Source: JAFGIT01 sp016929465 [NCBI: Candidatus Coatesbacteria bacterium]
GTDB taxonomy: Bacteria > B130-G9
DNA length: 6,919 nt
Assembly (NCBI GenBank): GCA_016929465.1
Contig: JAFGIT010000362.1
Span: 1-6,919 of the forward strand
Direction of reading: 5' to 3'
The number at the start of each line of letters is the position of its first letter. The stretch's first letter is position 1. This document shows, one piece after another, positions 1 through 6,919 of the stretch. The notes below the pieces were generated by a model. It was not told where the DNA came from. It saw only the letters and a program-made list of their open reading frames with translations, and made no database searches. The position numbers and the translations under genes were made by a program.

Positions 1-1
1 G

Positions 2-973
2 GGAGAGGATATAGTACTTACCGCCAGCAAAGGAACCTATGTATCCGAGGACGGACTCGAATTGAGGGCTATCACCGATGGCAGCGTTCAGCGAGACCGC
101 AAGGGCGTCCTTTATGTCGAGGAGGCCTATAACATAAGGGGAAATCTGGGCTACTCAACGGGGAACGTCAATTGCGCGGGCGACGTCAAAGTAGGGGGAG
201 ATGTCCTGTCGGGCTTCTCTCTCATCGCAACGGGAGATGTCGTGATCAATGGTGTTATCGAGGGCGCCAAGGTCATCTCCAAAAGCGGAAGCGTGATGGT
301 CAAAGGCGGCATTCATGGGCAGCAGAACCAGGCCTACATCGAGGCAAAGGAGACAGTTGCAGCGAGATTCGTTCAGGAGGCGACGATAATCTCCGGAGAC
401 ACAGTCATGATCTCCGGGCACATTCTCGACAGCACCATCAAAGCCGCGAGAATTGTCGATGTGTCGTCCAAGCATGGTAGCGTTATGAACAGCCTCGTCC
501 AGGCTGCAGAGGAGATAATCGTTCGGAATTTAGGGGGACCGGGCTCCAAAGGCACCGAGGCACGCATCTCTGACCTCGAGACAAACGCGACAGAAATCAG
601 AGAGAACATCCAGAGACTGGGACGGACCATAGCTGCCCTCGAAGACAAAGTAGGCAGGCTCAAGGACGTCGTCGATACGCTCAGCAAGACCGGTGGTCGG
701 GCTATAATGAAAGGCTCCGGCATCAAGAATTACGTCGAGAGGATAGTGAAGGAAAACGACAATCTCAGCAAGGTGATGGATGAAAGAGCCGAATTGAGGA
801 AGCTACTCGCCAAGCTGCTCTGCGGACGAATCACGATAATCGATACGCTGTATCCCGGATGCAAGATCACGATAGCCGGCCTGAGTGAGACCATCAATGA
901 CCCCATACGGAAGCTGGTTTATACCGTCGAAAAAGGCGAGCTGGTAGCCAGACCTTACTCCCCCAGTTCCTGA
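2..973 (+). CDS. FapA-like DUF342 protein, C-terminal part (5' end outside window)
   Basis: The reading frame is open from the first bases of the window, so this is the last 323 residues of a longer protein; the TTG at 62 is only an internal codon. Visible residues about 25-185 form the repetitive beta-helix typical of DUF342/FapA: short strands with regularly spaced Gly and Val, such as GNLGYSTGNVNCAGDVKVGG, followed by GDVVINGVIEGA, VMVKGGIHG and a run of I/V-x-A/S strands. Residues about 205-250 are a heptad-like, charged helix predicted to be a coiled coil (segment around LETNATEIRENIQRL). A small terminal beta region (KITIAG to VEKGELVARPY) matches the usual FapA ending. Family members are cytoplasmic, 450-600 residues long, and have been linked to flagellar assembly or polar localisation in Vibrio, but many homologues lie in non-flagellar contexts. 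Nothing flagellar is visible here, so the family call is firm and the role is not. It converges with the next gene, 29 bases away. Confidence 0.88.
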   Translation, partial: GEDIVLTASKGTYVSEDGLELRAITDGSVQRDRKGVLYVEEAYNIRGNLGYSTGNVNCAGDVKVGGDVLSGFSLIATGDVVINGVIEGAKVISKSGSVMVKGGIHGQQNQAYIEAKETVAARFVQEATIISGDTVMISGHILDSTIKAARIVDVSSKHGSVMNSLVQAAEEIIVRNLGGPGSKGTEARISDLETNATEIRENIQRLGRTIAALEDKVGRLKDVVDTLSKTGGRAIMKGSGIKNYVERIVKENDNLSKVMDERAELRKLLAKLLCGRITIIDTLYPGCKITIAGLSETINDPIRKLVYTVEKGELVARPYSPSS

Positions 974-1002
974 GCTCAGGCGGAGAACCTCCTGGCGGGC
1001 CT

Positions 1003-2928
1003 CTATATTTCCAGGAAATCGAACCGGCCCGGTTCACTGGGCTCGAAGTCGGAGACCGCGAAGAGCCAGGCGTAGGCGCCGTCGAATGCGCCAATGAACT
1101 CACCAGAGGCATCTATCGAAAGAGACCTGTGTCCGCCCCTCAAATCTGCTCTCCAGAGTAGCGTTCCCCCGAGGCTGGCGCAGATGAGAGACCTGCCTTC
1201 CCTGAAGACCTCGATGAATTCTCTATTCTGGTTTCTCGCCACAGTTGAGTGCCTATCGGCGAGCTCCTTTCTCCAGGTGATGCGGCCGTCCTGCCCGATC
1301 AGGATCGCCTCATCGCGAGTGGTCCTGCAGAATAGGCCGTCTTCGAACGGGCGCAGTCTTGTGATAGGCGAGCCCAAATCTGCCGCCCAGATTCGCTCAC
1401 CCAACAGGTCGAATGCCGAGACAACTCCCCGAGTGTCTCCTACAAAGAGGGACTCATCGTCAAGCGCGAGCCGACTTCCCCCCGATGTGAATTCGACCGA
1501 AAAGACTCCTCTGCCCTTGAAGTCAACCAGAACTGCCCGGTTCCCTTCTGCGACAACCATGTCCTCACCAGAGGGCGAGATCAAGAAATAACGGGCATCG
1601 GCGGAGTCCATCCAGGTTCTCATGATCTGCCCGTCCGCATCAAAAACGCATATATTGCCGCCCATATCCATCGTTGCGAAGCGGTTCCCAATGGCATTGA
1701 CAGCAAGCATCGCAGTCCCCACACGTCTGCGCCAGAGGAGCTGGTCGTGGGCAAACGCATTCAGATATCCCTCGGTCGTGGCCGCAAAGGAGTACGACCG
1801 CGATGCGAGACACAGCGAAAAGACAGTCCCACCCAGGTTTGCTATCTCATTCGAGCGCCCCTTCTCGTCGAACGAGATGATGCGCCCATCAGTGGTTGCA
1901 CAGATTGAATGTTTGCCTCCGGGAAGCACGCGAATCTGAGCGGTTTGGCGGCTACTGGGCCTGCTGAAGAGCTTCGCTGAGAATAGGGGCTTCTTCTCTG
2001 AATGGCTCCCTTTACCCGACGAGTGCTCAAGGAAGGTGAAACGAGAGCTGTCGCCCGAAGTGATCTCATAGCCATACACGACCCCCAATCGGTCGGCGAC
2101 AATGAGATATTGGCTGTTGGCGTCGATGGCCCATGACTTGGGCCGGAATGGGAGATCAAAACTCGCGACTGCATCGCCGGCCTGATTGACAAAAGAAAGC
2201 CCCCCATTAATCGTCCCAAGTGCGATCATGGCGCATTCAGGCACGCACACAGCAAAGCTTATCGGCTGCTTGGATTTGAATGCGCGCGCATCAAGCCCCT
2301 CCCTGTCGAACAAGAATGCACCCATGCCAAACGCCGGCAGCGTAATCCACCTGCAGCACGGACTAAAATGAGGGAGCCCGCTCATGGTGTTGAGTTTTCT
2401 AACCCACAGCTGGTCGAATTCGCCATCCAATAGTGCAATCGCGGCGTTGGAGTTTCCGAGCAGCGCCAGGTCCTCTTCTGCGGATAAATCAATGGACTCT
2501 ATCGACAACGGGATTTGCATTGTTCTCACTAGCTCACCTCCTCGGTCAAGGATCGAGATGCACCGGGAATCGCCTCCTACGAGAATCGCCCCATCAGAAA
2601 GCCTCATGTCGGAGGCGTTGATGACATGCGGATAGCGAGTCGTCCAGACCGTCGTTCCCGACAAATCGAGAAGGGCGATTGTGCGGTCCGCTAAGGAGAC
2701 GAAAATGTTCGAACCATCGCGGGATAGCCGGAAGGACCTGATCGCCTCGTCAAATCTCTTCGAGAAAATCAGCTCGCCGCTGGGAGAGAGTCCGCATAGG
2801 TTGTTCTCACCGTCACTTAATGCTGAGTGACCCGTTACGGCGACGCTGGCCTCGACAAATGCCTGTGCGGAGGAATAAATCCATCTCTCCTGAAGGGCAA
2901 AAGACGGCCCGTCATAGGATACATCCAT
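1003..2928 (-). CDS. Double WD40/PQQ-like beta-propeller protein, probably cytoplasmic
   Basis: I do not recognise a named gene. From the ATG at 2928 the protein has 641 residues and is built almost wholly of propeller blades. Short blade ends recur about every 40 residues in the form D-x-x-G-x-x-x-W (DLSGTTVWTTRY, DLLGERIWAADLG, GQDGRITWRKELA, SLGGTLLWRADLRG). There appear to be two propellers: residues about 10-300 and 330-641, joined by a Ser/Lys-rich linker near 303-330. Both halves end in a similar motif, RFTFLEH (296-302) and RFDFLEI (635-641). There is no signal peptide or membrane segment, so it is probably cytoplasmic, acting as a binding or scaffold protein. The start is uncertain. 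The frame stays open to TTG at 2985, and TTG at 2970 has an AGAGG six bases upstream, but the extra N-terminus is Arg-rich low complexity, so I prefer the ATG. The gene follows the pseudo-subtilisin gene on the same strand. Substrate and pathway are unknown. Confidence 0.85.
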   Translation of the reverse strand: MDVSYDGPSFALQERWIYSSAQAFVEASVAVTGHSALSDGENNLCGLSPSGELIFSKRFDEAIRSFRLSRDGSNIFVSLADRTIALLDLSGTTVWTTRYPHVINASDMRLSDGAILVGGDSRCISILDRGGELVRTMQIPLSIESIDLSAEEDLALLGNSNAAIALLDGEFDQLWVRKLNTMSGLPHFSPCCRWITLPAFGMGAFLFDREGLDARAFKSKQPISFAVCVPECAMIALGTINGGLSFVNQAGDAVASFDLPFRPKSWAIDANSQYLIVADRLGVVYGYEITSGDSSRFTFLEHSSGKGSHSEKKPLFSAKLFSRPSSRQTAQIRVLPGGKHSICATTDGRIISFDEKGRSNEIANLGGTVFSLCLASRSYSFAATTEGYLNAFAHDQLLWRRRVGTAMLAVNAIGNRFATMDMGGNICVFDADGQIMRTWMDSADARYFLISPSGEDMVVAEGNRAVLVDFKGRGVFSVEFTSGGSRLALDDESLFVGDTRGVVSAFDLLGERIWAADLGSPITRLRPFEDGLFCRTTRDEAILIGQDGRITWRKELADRHSTVARNQNREFIEVFREGRSLICASLGGTLLWRADLRGGHRSLSIDASGEFIGAFDGAYAWLFAVSDFEPSEPGRFDFLEI

Positions 2929-2998
2929 GTCGGGGACAAGGCTTTCCTCTCTTCCTCTGGCTCTCCTCAAGAGAGACCTCTGCAAAGAAAAGACTGAA

Positions 2999-3042
2999 AA
3001 TCGAGCCCCTTATGAACCAAACACACTACCTCAATCGAGCCC
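2999..3042. repeat. Pair of 10-bp direct repeats upstream of the propeller gene
   Basis: The decamer AATCGAGCCC occurs at 2999-3008 and again at 3033-3042, a 34-base period (a little over three helical turns). It lies in the gap between the pseudo-subtilisin stop and the start of the propeller gene. Position and spacing would suit a paired regulator site for the propeller gene, but two copies of ten bases in a gap this short can arise by chance. No promoter could be defined beside it. Confidence 0.3.
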
Positions 3043-3122
3043 AGCTAAATCCCGCCTACAACAAGCGAATCTCGCCTATTACGGGACAATCCCGGCGAAT
3101 ATGCCGCTATCGACCGCTCAGC

Positions 3123-5948
3123 CTAATGAATTGTGAGATAGGGCCAAGTATCGCTTCGCTGACCTGAGTTGTCAAAGGCAACAATCTCTAGGATCAATTG
3201 TCCAGCGGCGATTCCGCCAACTCCGGTGTAGAGAGTGAATGTGCCGTCATTCGGGAATTTATCGCCCTGAGTGCCATCGTCCTTGAGATACGCTTCCAAT
3301 GGAGATTGGCCCTCGAGGAACAGCTCAACGCGATCGATGTCGCCCCACGTTATCCCACTCGAGTCCCTGACCACGGCGGTTATGTTCACAACTCCCCCCT
3401 GCGTCGAAGCGGATGAGCCATAGAGCCCAGCGCTCAGGATCGATGGAGTACCATCTGCGGCGTATCCGGATGTCAGCGAGCCGGTCTTGCCTTTGCTCGC
3501 CTTGTCTGCCGATGGAGAAAGGCTGTCCTTGACCGTGAGATATGGCCACATATCGCTCGTCTTTCCGGATGAGTCCGTCGCGGCGATCCCTACGAGATAT
3601 TGGCCGGATGCGAACATCCCTGGGAAAATGAAGATGGAGTAAGTATATATGCCATCTCCGGCAATGGAGTCACCTTCCAGCCCGTCATCTCTCATTAAGA
3701 GACCAGTTGGCGCGCCTTCGAAATAGAGCTCAACCTTGGAGATGTCGGTCCTCGCATCGGGCGTAGAGACCTTTGCGGTGATGATGAGATTGCCGCCGTC
3801 GGCCTGTGAGATGTAGCTGTCGCCGAAAGACGCCTCCTCGATCACTGGCGGCAGATCATTTGATTCACCGACGAGGGCGGCATATATGTCAATGAGTCCG
3901 GAGCCGGTCCGATTCGCATCCCCAAGGGATCTCGCCCCGCCCTTCAACCGGCTGATAACCTCAGCGTATGGAGCGGTGGGCATATAGGAACGGATCAAAG
4001 CGCAGGCACCGGCTGCAAATCCAGCAGAGCAGGCGGTACCGTGAACATAATCATAGCCAAGAGCATATCCGTTTGCCGAATAAGAGCTGGCGTAAGTGGG
4101 CAGCGTAGTGTAAATACCGTTTTCGTCTCCAGGGCCCCCCGAGCCTCCAGGCGCGACAACGTCAACCTTGCGACCATCTGCACTACCGCCTGAACTCGAA
4201 TAGGAGGTTACCTGGCCATTCCTGCCGGTCGCTCCAACTGCCAAGACACCTTCATAGCTCGCCGGATAGCCCGAGACACCAGCTGTATCGCCTGTACCGG
4301 AGATGACCAAGATGTCATGCTCCTTCGCGTAGTTCACGGCGTCTTCCAGCTGAGCAGATTTTTCGTCGAAGCCGACCGGAATCACCGCGATTTTGGCGCC
4401 CATATCGACGGCGTATCTGACCGCCTTCCAGAGAGCCTGCCGTGAGCCATCGAACTTAAGGGCCATAATCGAGGCGCCCCACGACACACCTGCCACGTTC
4501 TTCGGACAGCAATCTTGATCATGGAAGCTGGAGTTGTCATTGTTCGCGATTGCAGCGATTATTCCGGCGACTGCGGTGCCGGTCCCCTGCTCATCGAAGA
4601 TGCCGTTGCTGCCGATTCCGTCCCGCGTGAACGACCATCCGAAGACATCATCTGTGAGGCCATTGCCGTCGTTGTCAATTCCGTCGGCATCCAATTCCCC
4701 CTGATTCCGCCAGAGGCTCTCACGCAGGTCCGGATGATTTGGATCGACGCCCGTGCTGATCAATGCTACGACAACATCAGTGCTATCTCCGCGCTCGATG
4801 TACCAGGCAGTAGGAGCATTGATGTCTGCGGTACGAGAAGGTTCATAGAGAGCCCATTGCTTGTCAAAACTGCTATCGCATGGAGTTATCATCCCACCGG
4901 CCGGAGCGAGGTCACACTCGAGGATGTTCATGCTGCCATCTGTGACCGAGAAGCTGTCAAAGGTGTGGTCCTGGTACCCAGATTTACTCACAGTCAATGT
5001 AACGTTTTCCGAGGAGTTCACGGCTCTGAAACATACTCTGCCAAGATGATCGGATTCCAGGAATTCCTGATCAGTGCCGGAGTTGACGACGACCGTCGCT
5101 CGCGGCAGCGGGCATCCCTCTGCATTCTCGGAACCATTGTTGATTTGAACAGCAACTGTTCCTGTATTCCCGGCTCGTCCTACGTCGATTCTCGCCACGG
5201 TCATCGCATTGTAATCAACTGTCCAGAGGTACAGACCGTCAAAAGCCATGTCATAGAGCGTTCTTCCACCAGTGGTGAACCAGGAATCGATGCCGCCGTC
5301 ATCTCTCCGAGTGAACATGATGCTTTCGCCTTCTTTGCACGTCGCAGAGATGAATAGGCTCTTGCCGTCCGCCGCCAGACCGAATCCCTGAATCAACTCA
5401 TAGCCGCCTACGCTCGCTGGGATATCAGCCCTCCCGACCTCTGTTCCCTGCCGGCTGTACCAGATGAGAGTCCCGCCGCCCGAAGCTGACTTCAGACAGG
5501 CCAGATTCTCACCATCATAGGCGAGACCTATCATCCGTCCATCAACGGTGAAGGAAGAGACCAAATCTCCGTTCAGGGGATTGATGCACAGCAGTCTGGG
5601 AACGGATCCTGAATCCAGGACCCAGACATTCTCACCATCCCACGCACAGCCTCTCGGCTGAACTTCATCAATGGAATTCACGATGTAATCAATAACGAAT
5701 GATTCCCTGGATGTGCCTCCCACCGTATCGAGGACGTAGAGCATGGGCGTCACCAATTGCCCTAATACCACCACTCCGGAGCAGTAAAGAAGCCCATCCT
5801 CATCGACGGCCAAGCCTCTTGGGCTCAACTCCTGAGGTGCATCGAATTCGTAGCCGATATAACCGGTCTCCGCCGCGGCGTGGCCGATACCCAAAGTGGA
5901 GATGGCTAGATAGCCAAGAAACGCCAGTGATGAGATTGCCCTTTGCAT
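3123..5948 (-). CDS. Exported subtilisin-fold (S8) pseudoprotease with propeller and tandem C-terminal beta-sandwich modules
   Basis: The protein has 941 residues from the ATG at 5948. The frame is open further to TTG 6086, but this ATG starts a clear signal peptide (MQRAISSLAFLGYLAISTLG, with likely cleavage after HAAA near 26) and has AAGGGG ten bases upstream. Domains in order: propeller of NHL/SMP-30 type (about 28-256), carboxypeptidase-regulatory-like sandwich (258-350), S8 fold (358-695), and two related sandwich modules (700-807 and 834-941). S8 landmarks are plain: KQWALYEP, INAPTAWYI, TGVDPNHPDL, DNDGNGLTDDVFGW, VAGIIAA, YPASYEGVLAVGA, VDVVAPGG and YVHGT. However, the catalytic positions are changed: Asp to Ser398, His to Thr456, Ser to Ala639, and oxyanion Asn to Asp554. 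The substrate strand reads IPVGF instead of the usual SxGG. Proteolysis is therefore not expected. It is secreted or surface-exposed, possibly as an adhesive or binding protein. No C-terminal sorting signal is visible. About a dozen Cys residues suggest disulfides. Confidence 0.92.
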   Translation of the reverse strand: MQRAISSLAFLGYLAISTLGIGHAAAETGYIGYEFDAPQELSPRGLAVDEDGLLYCSGVVVLGQLVTPMLYVLDTVGGTSRESFVIDYIVNSIDEVQPRGCAWDGENVWVLDSGSVPRLLCINPLNGDLVSSFTVDGRMIGLAYDGENLACLKSASGGGTLIWYSRQGTEVGRADIPASVGGYELIQGFGLAADGKSLFISATCKEGESIMFTRRDDGGIDSWFTTGGRTLYDMAFDGLYLWTVDYNAMTVARIDVGRAGNTGTVAVQINNGSENAEGCPLPRATVVVNSGTDQEFLESDHLGRVCFRAVNSSENVTLTVSKSGYQDHTFDSFSVTDGSMNILECDLAPAGGMITPCDSSFDKQWALYEPSRTADINAPTAWYIERGDSTDVVVALISTGVDPNHPDLRESLWRNQGELDADGIDNDGNGLTDDVFGWSFTRDGIGSNGIFDEQGTGTAVAGIIAAIANNDNSSFHDQDCCPKNVAGVSWGASIMALKFDGSRQALWKAVRYAVDMGAKIAVIPVGFDEKSAQLEDAVNYAKEHDILVISGTGDTAGVSGYPASYEGVLAVGATGRNGQVTSYSSSGGSADGRKVDVVAPGGSGGPGDENGIYTTLPTYASSYSANGYALGYDYVHGTACSAGFAAGACALIRSYMPTAPYAEVISRLKGGARSLGDANRTGSGLIDIYAALVGESNDLPPVIEEASFGDSYISQADGGNLIITAKVSTPDARTDISKVELYFEGAPTGLLMRDDGLEGDSIAGDGIYTYSIFIFPGMFASGQYLVGIAATDSSGKTSDMWPYLTVKDSLSPSADKASKGKTGSLTSGYAADGTPSILSAGLYGSSASTQGGVVNITAVVRDSSGITWGDIDRVELFLEGQSPLEAYLKDDGTQGDKFPNDGTFTLYTGVGGIAAGQLILEIVAFDNSGQRSDTWPYLTIH
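3126..3449 (-). repeat. C-terminal beta-sandwich module, copy 2
   Basis: Residues 834-941 of the pseudo-subtilisin. It shares landmarks in the same order and spacing with copy 1: a start of the PSILSAGLYG type, VELFLEG, the acidic loop DDGTQGDKFPNDGTFT, and the ending WPYLTIH. The acidic DDGxxGDxxxxDGxxT loop looks suited to calcium binding and is seen in extracellular beta-sandwich repeats. The copy ends the protein. Confidence 0.8.
3528..3851 (-). repeat. C-terminal beta-sandwich module, copy 1
   Basis: Residues 700-807 of the pseudo-subtilisin, directly after the S8 fold. Landmarks are PVIEEASFGD, VELYFEG, DDGLEGDSIAGDGIYT, AATDSSGKTSD and WPYLTV. A linker of about 26 residues rich in Ser, Lys and Gly separates it from copy 2. 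The similarity is at protein level with clear divergence, so the duplication is not recent. Confidence 0.8.
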
Positions 5949-5958
5949 GAGTCTTTTT

Positions 5959-5964
5959 CCCCTT
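5959..5964 (-). promoter_or_regulatory. Ribosome binding site deciding the start of the pseudo-subtilisin
   Basis: On the minus strand AAGGGG lies ten bases before the ATG at 5948. It is the only Shine-Dalgarno-like stretch near a start that also opens a signal peptide, so it favours this ATG over the longer TTG-initiated frame. The spacing is slightly long. Confidence 0.5.
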
Positions 5965-6125
5965 GTTTTTGGTAGCTTTCTTGATTTCTGAAACAACTGG
6001 ACAGTGCTCGAAGTTCCCGCCTCAGAGCATGTTCGTGGCCCATTGACGGCGCACAATAACGGGCGGGGATCAGTTCCAAAGAGCAAGAAATCGCTGGATG
6101 CCGATACTTGCGTTCCGCAGCCTCG

Positions 6126-6919
6126 TCATAGATAGCGAGGGCGCAGCAACATCTTGGCTATCCTGGGCAGAGCCCTGGGGCCAAATTTCTTACTCATTTC
6201 GAGAAGAGGCGCCGGTCTAAGCCAGAATTTCCTCATCGCACCGAGGATGTCAGATACTACGACGTCGCCCCTGTCCATGCTGCCCATTCTCTTGACCTCT
6301 CCTTCCCCGAATCTTCTCCGCTTGAGAAGGTCAATCGACCTGGACCCCGATGTCATTCGCGCATCGAGGAATTCGATGGCATTCGCTCCGCTCTTTCTGG
6401 CGAATTTCACTGCGGAGACCATATCCTCATCATCCGGGAAGAGACCAGCAACGAAGCATAGACAGGTGAAGATGCCAGCAGCATGAAGCAGCCTGATCGC
6501 TCGTGATCGACAGTCCGCATCACGGTCCGGCCCATAGCCGAATTCAGAGGCCGCCCTCTCTGCATTCAGAGGTAGAACAAGGAAGACCATGTCGCACCCG
6601 GCTGTCTTCAGCTTCTGGATCGTCTGTTCAGAGAACGTGCAATCGCATGAGCGAAAACTGAAGGAGGCCGTCTTCAATCCAGCTCTGGCCATCTCCTCGA
6701 CGAGCTCCTCCCACCACAGGTCCGGAGGAGTGAGATTATCCGCAATGAGCTCGAAACGCCGCTCGCCCAAATCGAGCAGAGCTGACCTCATTTCCTTTAC
6801 TAGCGCAAAGGGCCTACGCAGATGTGTGACTCCGCCTGATATCTTTGGGACCAGGCAGTGCAGACAGTTATGTTTGCAGCCGGTGGATGCAAGCACCGGC
6901 AATCGCAGTTGGCCATCTA
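6126..6919 (-). CDS. Radical SAM protein, B12-binding-type subfamily, N-terminal part outside window
   Basis: The frame is open to the right edge, so the N-terminus is missing; 263 residues are visible. The radical SAM cluster motif CxxxCxxC is at visible residues 14-21 (GCKHNCLHC), which ligates the 4Fe-4S cluster that cleaves S-adenosylmethionine. Downstream landmarks match proteins with an upstream cobalamin-binding domain (BchE-like group): LIADNLTPPDLWWEELVEEM in place of the usual FxDDNFT strand-helix, KLKTAGCDMVFLVLPLN in place of the usual GIESG strand, then FVAGLFPDDEDM (the usual GLPGET turn), and a basic C-terminus with the RKFWLRP type of ending. The cobalamin domain itself would lie outside the window and is inferred. 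The substrate cannot be read from sequence; this group includes methyltransferases and cyclases. It lies 177 bases upstream of the pseudo-subtilisin gene on the same strand, with no evident functional link. Confidence 0.87.
   Translation of the reverse strand, partial: DGQLRLPVLASTGCKHNCLHCLVPKISGGVTHLRRPFALVKEMRSALLDLGERRFELIADNLTPPDLWWEELVEEMARAGLKTASFSFRSCDCTFSEQTIQKLKTAGCDMVFLVLPLNAERAASEFGYGPDRDADCRSRAIRLLHAAGIFTCLCFVAGLFPDDEDMVSAVKFARKSGANAIEFLDARMTSGSRSIDLLKRRRFGEGEVKRMGSMDRGDVVVSDILGAMRKFWLRPAPLLEMSKKFGPRALPRIAKMLLRPRYL

Noticed and set aside
974-1002. Bidirectional terminator between the convergent fapA-like and propeller genes (GGAG-AAC-CTCC).
   Set aside because: The stem is four base pairs and there is no T-run on either side.
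1094-1591. 165-codon open frame on the plus strand opposite the propeller gene.
   Set aside because: The opposite strand carries clear propeller repeats; this frame's translation is Ser/Pro/Arg-rich low complexity without motifs.
3082-3094. Hairpin CGGGA-caa-TCCCG in the gap after the pseudo-subtilisin gene.
   Set aside because: The stem is only five base pairs and no T-run follows on either strand, so it is not a credible intrinsic terminator.
4515-5357. Long 280-codon open frame on the plus strand opposite the pseudo-subtilisin gene.
   Set aside because: It lies entirely antisense to a well supported gene, and its translation shows no family motif, so it is a shadow of the codon pattern.
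6053-6079. Sigma70-like promoter for the pseudo-subtilisin gene (TTGGAA, 15 bases, TATTGT on the minus strand).
   Set aside because: Both hexamers match poorly and the spacer is short; a match this weak is expected by chance, and the host's promoter consensus is unknown.
5949-6086. N-terminal extension of the pseudo-subtilisin to a TTG start.
   Set aside because: It would place about 46 unconserved residues before a perfect signal peptide and has no ribosome binding site; the ATG at 5948 fits better.
6109-6119. Hairpin TGCG-TTC-CGCA just after the radical SAM stop.
   Set aside because: Four base pairs with no T-run; too weak to call a terminator.

Overview
The window carries four protein genes and no RNA gene, mobile element or CRISPR array that I can recognise. 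It looks like chromosomal DNA from an uncultured bacterium. Base composition is mildly GC-rich, AGA, AGG and ATA codons are used freely, and the recognisable start has a Shine-Dalgarno-like AAGGGG. A FapA/DUF342 protein, a cobalamin-type radical SAM protein and large propeller proteins together fit several deep bacterial lineages (deltaproteobacteria-like or candidate phyla). The sequence alone does not decide among them.

Layout: at the left edge the 3' part of a FapA-like (DUF342) gene runs rightwards and ends at 973. The other three genes all run leftwards. In transcription order they are the C-terminal part of a radical SAM protein (right edge to 6126), a large exported subtilisin-fold protein (5948 to 3123), and a cytoplasmic double beta-propeller protein (about 2928 to 1003). 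The propeller gene converges on the fapA-like gene with only 29 bases between the stops. The gaps of 177 bases (5949-6125) and about 194 bases (2929-3122) contain no convincing terminator or promoter, so it is open whether the three leftward genes form one operon. Their functions do not obviously form one pathway.

The most notable item is the exported 941-residue protein. It consists of a signal peptide, a beta-propeller, a carboxypeptidase-regulatory-like beta-sandwich, a peptidase S8 (subtilisin) fold, and two tandem copies of an extracellular beta-sandwich module. The S8 fold is well conserved in its scaffold, but the catalytic Asp, His and Ser and the oxyanion-hole Asn are all replaced (Ser398, Thr456, Ala639, Asp554). 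The reading frame is intact throughout. This points to a maintained pseudoprotease, probably a binding or structural surface protein, rather than a decaying enzyme. The neighbouring propeller protein appears to be a duplication of a single propeller, each half ending in an RFxFLE motif.
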